A DNA stretch of 64,000 nucleotides, from NCBI GenBank assembly GCA_049792875.1, contig JBARBI010000064.1, forward strand, positions 1 to 64,000, read 5' to 3'. The notes under the pieces are model-generated. The model did no database searches and was not told the DNA's origin. It was given only the letters and a program-made list of their open reading frames with translations. The first letter of the stretch is position 1; each line of letters begins with the position of its first letter. This document shows positions 7,322 through 14,984 of the stretch, one piece after another. Origin of the DNA: Sulfotelmatobacter sp049792875. GTDB lineage: Bacteria; Acidobacteriota; Terriglobia; Terriglobales; Acidobacteriaceae. The translations under genes were made by a program, and so were the position numbers.

Positions 7322-8266
7322 ATGGCAATCCAGAAGACCGACAAGATCTGGCACAATGGCAAACTGATTAACTGGGACGACGCGACCATCCACGTGATGT
7401 CGCATGTCATCCACTACGGCTCCTCGGTCTTCGAAGGCGTCCGTTGCTACGAGCTGCCCACCGGGCCGGCCATTTTCCGGGCCAACGAGCACATGCAGCG
7501 GCTGCTCGATTCCGCCAAAGTCTACCGCATTGACGTGGACTTCACGCGCGACCAGCTGGTGAAGGGCATGCTCGACACCGTTGGGCACAACGGCGCGTGG
7601 CCGTGCTACGTGCGTCCCATTGTGCTGCGCGGATATGGCGAGGCCGGCGTCAACCCGTTCAACTCGCCGACCGAGGTCTACATCATCAATTATCCGTGGG
7701 GGAAATATCTGAGCGGCGAAGCCGAAGGCTGCGACGTGTGCGTCTCGTCGTGGACGCGGCTGGCGCCCAACACGCTGCCCGCGATGGCCAAGGCCGGCGC
7801 CAACTACATGAACTCGCAGCTCATCAAGATGGAAGCCATCGTCAACGGCTACGCGGAAGGCATCGCGCTCGACGCCGCCGGGTTCGTCAGCGAGGGCTCG
7901 GGCGAGAACCTTTTCCTGGTACACCGCGACAAGCTGATCACGGCCCCGTTGGGCAACTCGGTGCTGCCGGGGATCACGCGTGACTCGGTGTTGCAGATCG
8001 CCCGCGACCTGGGCATCGCGATCGTTGAGCAGATGATTCCGCGAGAGATGCTCTACATCGCCGACGAACTGTTCTTCACCGGAACCGCCGCGGAGGTCAC
8101 CGCGATTCGCTCCGTGGACAAAATCAAGGTCGGCAAAGGTAACGTCGGGCCCATCACCAAGGCGCTGCAGAAAGAGTTCTACGCGATCGTGCGCGGCGAG
8201 AAGAGCGACCGCCACGGCTGGCTCACGCCCGTGCCGGTGCGCAGCAAGCAGCCGGTCGGCGTATAA
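7322..8266 (+). CDS. ilvE: Branched-chain amino acid aminotransferase
   Basis: The 314-residue protein is a fold-type IV PLP-dependent aminotransferase that interconverts branched-chain 2-oxo acids and leucine, isoleucine or valine, using glutamate as amino donor. Landmarks are SVFEGVRCYEL near residue 36, RGYGEAGVNP, the PLP lysine K157 in AKAGANYMNS, and the cofactor-binding EGSGENLFLV. Length is normal for IlvE (about 300-310). ATG follows an AAGGAG site five bases upstream. It is monocistronic, with a hairpin at 8286-8310 after the stop. D-amino-acid or aminodeoxychorismate-type family members are less likely given the EGVRCYE and SGENLF motifs. Confidence 0.93.
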   Translation: MAIQKTDKIWHNGKLINWDDATIHVMSHVIHYGSSVFEGVRCYELPTGPAIFRANEHMQRLLDSAKVYRIDVDFTRDQLVKGMLDTVGHNGAWPCYVRPIVLRGYGEAGVNPFNSPTEVYIINYPWGKYLSGEAEGCDVCVSSWTRLAPNTLPAMAKAGANYMNSQLIKMEAIVNGYAEGIALDAAGFVSEGSGENLFLVHRDKLITAPLGNSVLPGITRDSVLQIARDLGIAIVEQMIPREMLYIADELFFTGTAAEVTAIRSVDKIKVGKGNVGPITKALQKEFYAIVRGEKSDRHGWLTPVPVRSKQPVGV

Positions 8267-8285
8267 TTCAGACTCGTCAAAGGCA

Positions 8286-8310
8286 AGGGGGGCGCGGCAT
8301 GCGCCCCTTT
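8286..8310 (+). terminator. Weak hairpin terminator after ilvE
   Basis: AAGGGGGGCGC-GGCAT-GCGCCCCTT forms a GC-rich stem with a two-base bulge just after the ilvE stop. The following T-run is short, so termination strength is uncertain. Confidence 0.45.
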
Positions 8311-8357
8311 CCATCCTTTATCCCGGAAGAAACAAACACCCTCAGAGGAGGAAAAGA

Positions 8358-8894
8358 ATGTCCCAGCAGCTGACTCCTGAATTTGTCCTCGGCCTGCGAG
8401 CGGTCATGCTCGACGGCTTCAAGCGCGAAGCAGAGACCACCAAGAAAGTGATCGCAGCCGTCCCCGACGCGAAAGCGGATTACCGCCCGGATGCCCACGC
8501 ACGGACGGCGAAGGAACTGGCGTGGCATCTGGCCAATACCGACGTCCAGTTTCTGGACGGCATTGCCGATCTGAAGTTCAGCATGACGACGCCGGAGCAC
8601 AAGCCGCAGACCTCGGCGGAAGTGGTTGCCTGGTACGACCAGAACGTGCAGCGCGGGATCGCCCGCGTGGAGGCCATGTCGGCGGAACAGTTGCTCACGC
8701 CGGTAGGCTTCTTCGGCGTGTTCAATATGCCTTCGGTTTTCTATCTTGGATTCCTCAACAACCACAGCATCCATCATCGCGGCGAGCTGGCGACGTACCT
8801 GCGGCCCATGGGATCGAAGGTGCCTTCGATCTACGGTGGCAGCTACGATGAGCCCTTCCAGCCGCCCGCAACGTCCGACGAGACCGCCGCGTAG
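8358..8894 (+). CDS. DinB-family (YfiT/DUF664-like) putative metalloprotein
   Basis: The 178-residue protein has the DinB four-helix layout with a likely metal site of three histidines: H57 in AWHLANTD, and H136 and H140 in NNHSIHHRGEL. Members of this superfamily include thiol-dependent S-transferases using bacillithiol or mycothiol, but most acidobacterial paralogues are uncharacterised. The last residues (PFQPPATSDETAA) look disordered. A strong GAGGAGGAAAAG site precedes the ATG. It is a single gene ending at a good terminator. The reaction is not predicted. Confidence 0.85.
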   Translation: MSQQLTPEFVLGLRAVMLDGFKREAETTKKVIAAVPDAKADYRPDAHARTAKELAWHLANTDVQFLDGIADLKFSMTTPEHKPQTSAEVVAWYDQNVQRGIARVEAMSAEQLLTPVGFFGVFNMPSVFYLGFLNNHSIHHRGELATYLRPMGSKVPSIYGGSYDEPFQPPATSDETAA

Positions 8895-8914
8895 TCGTCC
8901 CGAATGAGCATTTG

Positions 8915-8944
8915 AAAAGCCGCCCACCCAGGGCGGCTTTTCTA
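8915..8944. terminator. Bidirectional Rho-independent terminator
   Basis: AAAAGCCGCCC-ACCCA-GGGCGGCTTTT is a symmetrical stem-loop with A-rich 5' and T-rich 3' flanks. It ends the DinB gene on the plus strand and would also end the DoxX remnant read from the right. Confidence 0.8.
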
Positions 8945-9301
8945 TGGGTACGGATGCTTATTTCCCGCGGGCGTCAAGACTCCACGGCCCTGCGGCGAGT
9001 TGCGAGATGAGCAGCGCGCCGCCCCGCCTGGCAAGATTCTTCATGAACATCACCATTTGCATCGTGTGCATCCCGTGACCTACGGCATCACCGATCGCAT
9101 AAAGGACATTGAAAAAGTACTGGCGCAACTGGAAGGGCTAGCGAGGAAGTGGCACGGCGACGGAGCGGCAGGCGGAGGCAAGAGCTCCGGGGCACGGGCT
9201 TCTGCGTCACCGGCGAATCTGCGCTCTTAGAGGGGATCAAAGGCGCGGGGACCGCCTTAGGGCTGAAGGGGAGCAGCGGTGATGCCGACATCCTCGGAGG
9301 G
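8945..9301. other. Gene-poor gap holding a DoxX remnant
   Basis: Between the terminator of the DinB gene and the HAD phosphatase stop, only the truncated DoxX frame (8958-9137) looks like former coding sequence. The part from 9141 to 9301 shows no recognisable protein or RNA. Confidence 0.4.
8958..9137 (-). pseudogene. C-terminal remnant of a DoxX-family membrane protein gene
   Basis: Between stops at 9138-9140 and 8958-8960 a minus-strand frame encodes 59 residues ending MVMFMKNLARRGGALLISQL then AAGPWSLDARGK. This matches the usual end of DoxX-family proteins: the FMKNLA-x-x-GGALL helix followed by G-P-W-SLD. The roughly 100 residues expected before it are not found; the DNA to the right up to the HAD gene does not continue the family in any frame. 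The simplest reading is a 5'-truncated, dead gene, still followed by the shared terminator. A very short expressed fragment cannot be excluded. Confidence 0.45.
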
Positions 9302-9949
9302 TCAGGCCGGATCCAGCCAACCTCGGAGTTCCTTGAAGCCGTGGACGACGTGGTCGGCGCCATGGCTCCGAAGAAGGTCCTCTGTAAACGAGGTCGTGAT
9401 GGCGACGACGCGGCATCCGGCGGCCTTGCCCGCGCTCACGCCGTGGAGAGAATCCTCCACGACTAGGCACTCAGATGGATGGGCAGGGAGGCCTCGCAGG
9501 GCGATGTGGAAGATTTCTGGGTCGGGCTTGGGGCGCGAGAAGCCGGATGCATCGACGACGAAATCGAAGGTGTCGGCGATCCCGAGCAAACCGAGAGCCG
9601 CCCGCCGGTTTCTGGGAGTCGCGGACGTAGCGAGTGCGAGGCGAAACTTGCCGGCGGCCCAATGCACGAATTCCTTCGCGCCCGGGATGGGTACGGCCAA
9701 GTGTTCCACCGCTTCGAATTCCAGATGCTTCAGGCGAAGCATCTCTTGCACACTGATAGTGAACTGGGGGAGCGAGGGCACTACTTCACTCATCATCGTG
9801 TCGTCAGGTCTCCCCTTGTACTGTTCGTAGACTTCCTCGGGCAGGGTGATTCCGAAGCGGGCAAACGCGCGCTCCTTGGCGAGTTTGTGGGCGGGCTCGG
9901 AGTCGATGAGGACTCCGTCCATATCAAAAATGATGGCGGTGAGGTGCAT
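9302..9949 (-). CDS. HAD-superfamily phosphatase, beta-phosphoglucomutase-like
   Basis: The 215-residue protein has the four HAD motifs: nucleophile and acid in FDMDGVLIDSEP (D9, D11), motif II in LATSATPRN, the lysine of SRPKPDPEIF, and the acidic motif IV in VVEDSLHGVSAGKAAG. The helical cap after residue 15 places it with subfamily IA enzymes such as beta-phosphoglucomutase and phosphoglycolate phosphatase. It likely hydrolyses or isomerises a small sugar phosphate in the cytoplasm. Gene neighbours do not narrow the substrate. Confidence 0.88.
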   Translation of the reverse strand: MHLTAIIFDMDGVLIDSEPAHKLAKERAFARFGITLPEEVYEQYKGRPDDTMMSEVVPSLPQFTISVQEMLRLKHLEFEAVEHLAVPIPGAKEFVHWAAGKFRLALATSATPRNRRAALGLLGIADTFDFVVDASGFSRPKPDPEIFHIALRGLPAHPSECLVVEDSLHGVSAGKAAGCRVVAITTSFTEDLLRSHGADHVVHGFKELRGWLDPA

Positions 9950-10101
9950 GAAACTCGCAGGCTACCCACGGTTGAGCTTTAGATGCGGTCATGGGCAAAC
10001 AGTTTCAGTGCCGGGCCGTAAGGGTGCTTACCGCTTTCAGCAAATACTTTTAGGGGGCGTAATTGACAGTCTGCGAGGGGCACCGGCCTAGGCGTGGCGT
10101 G

Positions 10102-12141
10102 CTACTTGGCCAAAGCCACGGTTTTAGGATCGACCGTGATCTCCTTCAAGCGTGCCGTCACTTCGGGCGTTCCGCCTTCCTGGTAGCGCCCGCCCAGATA
10201 TCCGGCAAAGAATTTCTCCGTGGCCATGAAACTGGCCATGTTATTCACGGGACGCGCAAAGCCATGGCCCTCGTCGGGAATGAGCAGGTATTCGACGGGG
10301 AAACCGCGGTCGCGCAGGGCGATCACGATCTGCTCCGACTCCGCGTGATTGACGCGGGGATCGTTGGCGCCTTGCGCAATCATCAGCGGGGTCTTGATTT
10401 TTCCAGCAGAGGTGAGCGGGGAGCGCTCGACCAGTAGTGCTTTTCCCTCCGGTGTAGTCGGATTCCCGATACGCTCGTAGAACATCTGGCGAATGGATTC
10501 CCAGTACGGCGGGATGGCGTTGAGGAGGGTGATCAAGTTCGACGGACCGAATAGTTCCACGGCAGCGGCGTAAAGATTGGGAGTGAAGGTTACGCCGGCG
10601 AGCGCGGCATAACCGCCGTAGGAACCGCCGAAGATTCCGACCCGCTTGGGATCGGCGATGCCTTCGTCGACCAGGTATTTCACGCCCCAGGTGACGTCGT
10701 CCTGCATCTTGCGGCCCCATTCCTTGTTACCGGCATCGAGGAATTTCTTGCCGTAGCCGGTGGAACCGCGGAAGTTCATGCTCAACACCGCGTAGCCGCG
10801 GTTGGCAAGAAACTGGGCGTAGCTGTTGTAGCCCCAGACGTCGCGGCTCCAAGGTCCGCCATGGGGGAAGATGATGGTGGGCAGGTTCCTTCCGGGGATG
10901 CCCTTGGGTAGAGTCAGATAAGCTGGGATTTCCAGCCCGTCGGATGACTTGTAGCGGACCGGTTTCATCTCTGCAAGAGCCTCGCGAGGCAGCCTTTCCC
11001 GCACCTTGTATTGCAACGCGAGTTTGTGAGTTTTGCGGTCGAACAGATAGGTCTCACCCGGCTCGATATCACTGAAGGCACTAACCAGCCAGACCTGCTC
11101 GTCGAGGGTGGATGAGACGCGGTTGATTTCCTTGCCGGGCAACTTGGTGTTCAGCCATTGGAAGTCTGCTTCAAAACCTTTGTCGTTGAAGTAACGCCGC
11201 TGACGGTCGTCCTGATACGTGGTAATCGCCAGTTCGTCGGTCGCCTCGGAGAAGACTGCGCCGCCGAAATCTACCCTCTTGCGGGGATCGGATTCCACCA
11301 TCTCGGTGTTTCCAGATTGCGGATCGAGCAACACCAGGGCGCTGAGGTCCAGGTCGGCACCCTTGTTGGTTTCCATGTAGGCACGCTTGCCATCTTTCTG
11401 GAAACGGACGGTGCTGCATGACTCAAACACATTGCAGGAATAAATCCTGGCGAATTTGTCGGAATCGACGCGAAGGATTTCCGTGTCGCCGTTCTCGGCG
11501 GAGCGGGCGGCCAGGCGCAGGTTGCCCTGAAGATCGAAGTCCCAGCCGGTGATGCGCTCGGTGTTCTTGCGTACAAGTGCTTTTTCCCCGGTGGACAGCT
11601 TGAGCTTGTAGAGGTCATGCCAGGCTTTGTCGCGGTCATTTAAGCCGATGTAGATCGCGTCTGGATCGTTCTTGGGTACATCTACAAGTTCTACGCGGAT
11701 GCCCTTGAGCCCGGTCAGATCGCGGGAGGGGGGAGCATCGGCGCCGGTCGCTGGCTTGGCCCCGGGGTCGACGGCATAGACGTTGTAGTTTTCATCGCCG
11801 TCGTTGTCTTTCACGTAAAGGATGTACTTGCTGTCGCGGCTCCAGAAATAGCCGGCGATGGGGCGCTTGGTTTCGGCGGTGAGCAACCGTGCCGCGCTGA
11901 AGGGTTCGTCGACGCCCTTGACATAGACATTGCGAGTTTCTTTCCAGGGCTTTTGAAAAGCCAGATATTTTCCGTCGGGCGAAAGTTGCGCCCCGGCGAT
12001 CTCGGGATTGCCGAAGATCAGTTCGCGGTCAATCAGCGGCGGCAAACCGCTTGGGGAGGTCTTCTTGTCTGGCGTATTCTGCGCCGCAAGCGAGGAGACG
12101 GCCAGCGCCAGACACAAGTAGGTCTTGAACAGTTTTTTCAT
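10102..12141 (-). CDS. Exported S9-family prolyl oligopeptidase-like peptidase
   Basis: The 679-residue protein has a signal peptide (KKLFKTYLCLALAVSSLAAQ), a long beta-propeller region (about residues 40-400, with WD40-like PD40 strands such as ISPDGKYLAF-type GAQLSPDGKYLAFQ) and a C-terminal alpha/beta-hydrolase domain. The catalytic triad is serine in GIFGGSYGGYAAL, aspartate in AQGANDPRV and histidine in PDEGHGF. S9C-type enzymes release dipeptides or acylated residues from short peptides, here probably in the periplasm. AAGGAG precedes the ATG. It is a single gene. Paralogues of this family are abundant in Acidobacteriota, so the exact peptide preference is open. Confidence 0.9.
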   Translation of the reverse strand: MKKLFKTYLCLALAVSSLAAQNTPDKKTSPSGLPPLIDRELIFGNPEIAGAQLSPDGKYLAFQKPWKETRNVYVKGVDEPFSAARLLTAETKRPIAGYFWSRDSKYILYVKDNDGDENYNVYAVDPGAKPATGADAPPSRDLTGLKGIRVELVDVPKNDPDAIYIGLNDRDKAWHDLYKLKLSTGEKALVRKNTERITGWDFDLQGNLRLAARSAENGDTEILRVDSDKFARIYSCNVFESCSTVRFQKDGKRAYMETNKGADLDLSALVLLDPQSGNTEMVESDPRKRVDFGGAVFSEATDELAITTYQDDRQRRYFNDKGFEADFQWLNTKLPGKEINRVSSTLDEQVWLVSAFSDIEPGETYLFDRKTHKLALQYKVRERLPREALAEMKPVRYKSSDGLEIPAYLTLPKGIPGRNLPTIIFPHGGPWSRDVWGYNSYAQFLANRGYAVLSMNFRGSTGYGKKFLDAGNKEWGRKMQDDVTWGVKYLVDEGIADPKRVGIFGGSYGGYAALAGVTFTPNLYAAAVELFGPSNLITLLNAIPPYWESIRQMFYERIGNPTTPEGKALLVERSPLTSAGKIKTPLMIAQGANDPRVNHAESEQIVIALRDRGFPVEYLLIPDEGHGFARPVNNMASFMATEKFFAGYLGGRYQEGGTPEVTARLKEITVDPKTVALAK

Positions 12142-12430
12142 CCGACAAACTCCTTTTCTGCTCGCAAGAAGCGCATTTCTACTTGGAGTGGATATCGTCG
12201 AGAGATTCTACCAGCAGGTGGTTTTGCCGGCGCAATGTTGGCGGTTTCCTTGTGGAGTCGCAGCCTGAGGGAGCCGCCCCGATTGAGTTGTCCCCAGACC
12301 AGCCGAAACTTAAGGGTGTGTCCTCTCGCCGGAATGGGGCCATTACCTAGGTCATCTTGGGGAAGGTGACGATTCGGGCGATCATGCTGGAGAGCCTCCT
12401 GCAAAGAAGCTCCCACGGGGAAACCTCCGC

Positions 12431-13555
12431 ATGAATATTGATGACCTGCTTCGGATTGCGACGGAACGGCGAGCCAGCGACTTGCATTTGAAGGTGGGGA
12501 ACTATCCTCACCTTCGTATTGACGGCGAACTGGTGCCGTTGACCGACCAGCCTCGCATCAGCGCCGAAGACATGTTGAACATGGCGTTCAGCATGATGTC
12601 GGCCCGGCAGAAACAAAAGTTCAAAGAGACCACGGAAATCGACATGGCGTACGGCGTTGCCGGTCTGGGTCGCTTCCGTGTGAACATTTTCCAGCAGCGG
12701 GGCAACGTGGGACTGGTGCTGCGCGTGATTCCGACCAAGATTCGGGCGCTCGACGAACTGTTTCTGCCCAAGGTGGTGGAACAGATCTGCGACATGCCTC
12801 GTGGGCTGGTACTGGTGACGGGGGTTACGGGCTCCGGTAAATCGACGACGCTGGCGGCGATGGTGGATCGAGTGAACTCGTCGCGTGCGGAACACATCAT
12901 TACCATCGAGGACCCGATCGAATTCCTGCATCGCGATAAGAAGGGGTACGTCAACCAGCGTGAGATCGGAGTAGACACGCCGGGGTTCGGCGCGGCATTG
13001 CGCGCATCTTTGCGTCAGGATCCGGACGTGATTCTGGTGGGCGAAATGCGAGACCTGGAAACGATTTCGACGGCGCTCCACGCGGCCGAAACCGGTCACA
13101 TGGTGTTCTCCACCTTGCACACTCTGGATGCGGTGGAAACCATAAACCGCGTCATTTCGATCTTCCCACCGCCCGAGCAGAAACAGATTCGTATGCAGCT
13201 CGCGGCTGTGCTGCGCGCGATTGTGAGCCAGCGGCTGGTACGGCGTTGCGACTCCGAAGGACGAGTGCCGGCCGTCGAGGTGATGATCAATACGGCCTAC
13301 ATTCGCGAGTGCGTGCTGGTGCCGGAGAAGACACGGTCGATTCGCGACGCGATCGCGGCGGGCACGTCGCAGTACGGCATGCAGACCTTTGACCAGTCGC
13401 TGTGGGATTTGTTCCAGGCAGGACTGGTGAACTACGAAACTGCGCTGGAGAACGCCTCCAACGCCGACGACTTCAAGCTGCGCATGGCGGGCATTGCGTC
13501 GACGTCGGACATTTCGCGGCAGTCGATGCAGTCGGCAGGGTTTGGGGGGCGGTAG
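12431..13555 (+). CDS. pilT: Type IV pilus retraction ATPase PilT
   Basis: The 374-residue cytoplasmic hexameric ATPase drives pilus retraction and twitching. It has the PAS-like N-domain (LHLKVGNYPHLRIDGEL), Walker A GVTGSGKSTT near residue 138, Asp box ITIEDPIEFLH, Walker B DVILVGEMRD, and His box AAETGHMVFSTLHT, then the conserved C-terminal helices around AIVSQRLVRR. The AIRNLIRE retraction motif of typical PilT is replaced by SIRDAIAAG. Length fits PilT or PilU (about 345-380). There are no other pilus genes nearby. A strong terminator follows. Confidence 0.93.
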   Translation: MNIDDLLRIATERRASDLHLKVGNYPHLRIDGELVPLTDQPRISAEDMLNMAFSMMSARQKQKFKETTEIDMAYGVAGLGRFRVNIFQQRGNVGLVLRVIPTKIRALDELFLPKVVEQICDMPRGLVLVTGVTGSGKSTTLAAMVDRVNSSRAEHIITIEDPIEFLHRDKKGYVNQREIGVDTPGFGAALRASLRQDPDVILVGEMRDLETISTALHAAETGHMVFSTLHTLDAVETINRVISIFPPPEQKQIRMQLAAVLRAIVSQRLVRRCDSEGRVPAVEVMINTAYIRECVLVPEKTRSIRDAIAAGTSQYGMQTFDQSLWDLFQAGLVNYETALENASNADDFKLRMAGIASTSDISRQSMQSAGFGGR

Positions 13556-13611
13556 GGACGGCTTTCCGCTTTCGGTTTTTTGGATTTGCTTTTTTGTTTG
13601 AGTTGCCTCTT

Positions 13612-13641
13612 GGGCGCGCCACGAGCGCGCCCTTTTTCTTT
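13612..13641 (+). terminator. Rho-independent terminator of pilT
   Basis: GGGCGCGC-CACGA-GCGCGCCC is a perfect 8-bp stem followed by TTTTTCTTT, located 57 bases after the pilT stop. Confidence 0.8.
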
Positions 13642-13687
13642 CTCCCTGCTGGGTACGAGGCACTCTTTTGCGCTATCGTTAGCCTAT

Positions 13688-14227
13688 ATGGCGTTCCCGC
13701 GTCCCAAACGAAGAACCTACTCGGAAGACGAACTGTATGAATATGCCGTGGGGGCGTTGGCGCGGCGGATGCGGACCGTCGCGGAGTTGAAACGCCTGAT
13801 GCGGGCGCGCATTGAAGAAGCCGAGTCGGAATACGGGCAGACGCTGGTGGAGCTGGTGATCCGGCGGTTGAAAGATCAGGGCTATCTGAACGACTCGCAG
13901 TATGCTGCGTCTTACTCTTCGCTGCGACGGGACAATCAAAAGCTGGGGCGGATGCGCGTAATCACGGAGTTGAAGACGCGCGGGGTGCATGGTTCGGTGA
14001 TCGAGAAGGCGGTGGAGGCCGCGTATGAGGGCGTGAGTGATGAGAAGCAGGCCCGCGAGTTTCTTCGCAAGAAGCGCCTGGAGAAGCCGAAGGATCAGAA
14101 GCAGGCCGCGCGCATCTTTCGGCAACTGGCGCGGGCTGGATTCGGGACGAAAACCATCTTCATTATTCTGAAGAAGTGGGATGTGGACGACGACACTCTG
14201 ACTGCGCTCGAGAGTGAGACCGCGTGA
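13688..14227 (+). CDS. recX: Regulatory protein RecX
   Basis: The 179-residue protein shows three repeated three-helix RecX units: YEYAVGALARRMRTVAELKR, then LVELVIRRLKDQGYLNDSQY, then ARIFRQLARAGFGTKTIFII near the end. RecX binds RecA filaments and limits their activity. The chosen ATG gives MAFPRPKRRTYSEDEL, the usual beginning of acidobacterial RecX; an upstream extension would run through the pilT terminator and is rejected. There is no recA next to it. Confidence 0.85.
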   Translation: MAFPRPKRRTYSEDELYEYAVGALARRMRTVAELKRLMRARIEEAESEYGQTLVELVIRRLKDQGYLNDSQYAASYSSLRRDNQKLGRMRVITELKTRGVHGSVIEKAVEAAYEGVSDEKQAREFLRKKRLEKPKDQKQAARIFRQLARAGFGTKTIFIILKKWDVDDDTLTALESETA

Positions 14228-14420
14228 GGGACAGGTGTGGGCCGCGCGCGTGCGTAGGTTTTTTCGATCAACGTCTTACCGCAAATTCCGGCGACCTCCC
14301 GCGGGGGCAGAGTCCAGGAACGGGCAGAGGGATCGAGCTGCCACACTGCCTTGCGTTGCGGCTCGCCGATGTTGCATACTTCCGTGCAGTTTCGGGTCAA
14401 ACAATCAAGGAGGGACATGC

Positions 14421-14810
14421 ATGAAGTCGATACTGAAAGCGGTTCTGTGTGGGGCATTACTCAGTGTGCTGCCGGCGGCTCTGGCGCAGGATGTGGCGAC
14501 GGATACGACCAAGGCCGCGAAGGATACCGCTAAGGCAACCGATAAGGCAGCAAAGACCACTGGCCACGCTACTAAGGTAGCAGCGACAGACACAGCGAAG
14601 GGCACGGCAAAAGCAGCCGACAAGACGGCCGATGCCACCAAGGTTGCGGCCAAGGGCACGGCGAAAGGCACTGCAAAGGCTGCGGACAAGACGGCCGACG
14701 CCACCAAGGTCGCGGCCAAGGATACGGCGAAAGGTACGGAAAAGGGTGCCAAAGACGTGGGTCACGACGTCAAGAAAGGCACCGAGAAGACCATCGACGT
14801 ACTCAAGTAA
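14421..14810 (+). CDS. Exported LEA-like repeat protein
   Basis: The 129-residue product has a signal peptide (MKSILKAVLCGALLSVLPAALAQ region, cleavage after ALA) followed by about 105 residues made almost only of A, K, T, D and G in irregular 11-residue units such as TAKGTAKAADKTADATKVA, repeated twice nearly exactly at the protein and DNA level. This is the composition and period of group 3 late-embryogenesis-abundant proteins, which are disordered in water and fold into amphipathic helices on drying or at membranes. Export places it in the periplasm. AAGGAGGGA lies just upstream of the ATG. The function is inferred from composition only. Confidence 0.7.
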   Translation: MKSILKAVLCGALLSVLPAALAQDVATDTTKAAKDTAKATDKAAKTTGHATKVAATDTAKGTAKAADKTADATKVAAKGTAKGTAKAADKTADATKVAAKDTAKGTEKGAKDVGHDVKKGTEKTIDVLK

Positions 14811-14825
14811 CCGAAGCCACAAGTC

Positions 14826-14898
14826 AACCACATAGGGCACAGAGGCGCACGGAGGAATGTTGAGCTTTCCTCTCTGCTTCTCTGTGCCCTCGGTGGTT
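14826..14898. repeat. Inverted repeat family D (AACCAC...GTGGTT hairpin)
   Basis: The arms AACCACATAGGGCACAGAG (14826-14844) and CTCTGTGCCCTCGGTGGTT (14880-14898) pair at most positions around a 35-base loop. A related element lies at 39517-39570 and a half copy at 19611-19640. It sits between the LEA-like gene and alaS, and may also act as a terminator. Confidence 0.75.
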
Positions 14899-14984
14899 CA
14901 GAGTTCTTTTCCTGCGCGTGTCGGGCATCCGAAGCCCGCCCTGAGCGACGCCGGAGGGCGATGTTCATTTAGAATGACTCTTCC

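Noticed and set aside
7067..8314. 415-residue minus-strand frame across ilvE
   Set aside because: It is antisense to a clear aminotransferase and spans the MFS end and the gap; no domain is seen.
9088..9363. 91-residue minus-strand frame rich in Ser and Pro
   Set aside because: It overlaps the start of the HAD region in another frame and the DoxX remnant, with no family features; treated as a chance frame.
12300..12430. Possible c-di-GMP (GEMM) riboswitch upstream of pilT, suggested by GCAAAG near 12400
   Set aside because: The paired GNRA and receptor helices and the conserved CGCAAAGCC context are missing; nothing beyond a few bases matches.
14440..14800. CRISPR-like or satellite array in the LEA-like gene
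   Set aside because: The repeats are codon-phased, imperfect and without spacers of constant length; they encode the repeat protein.
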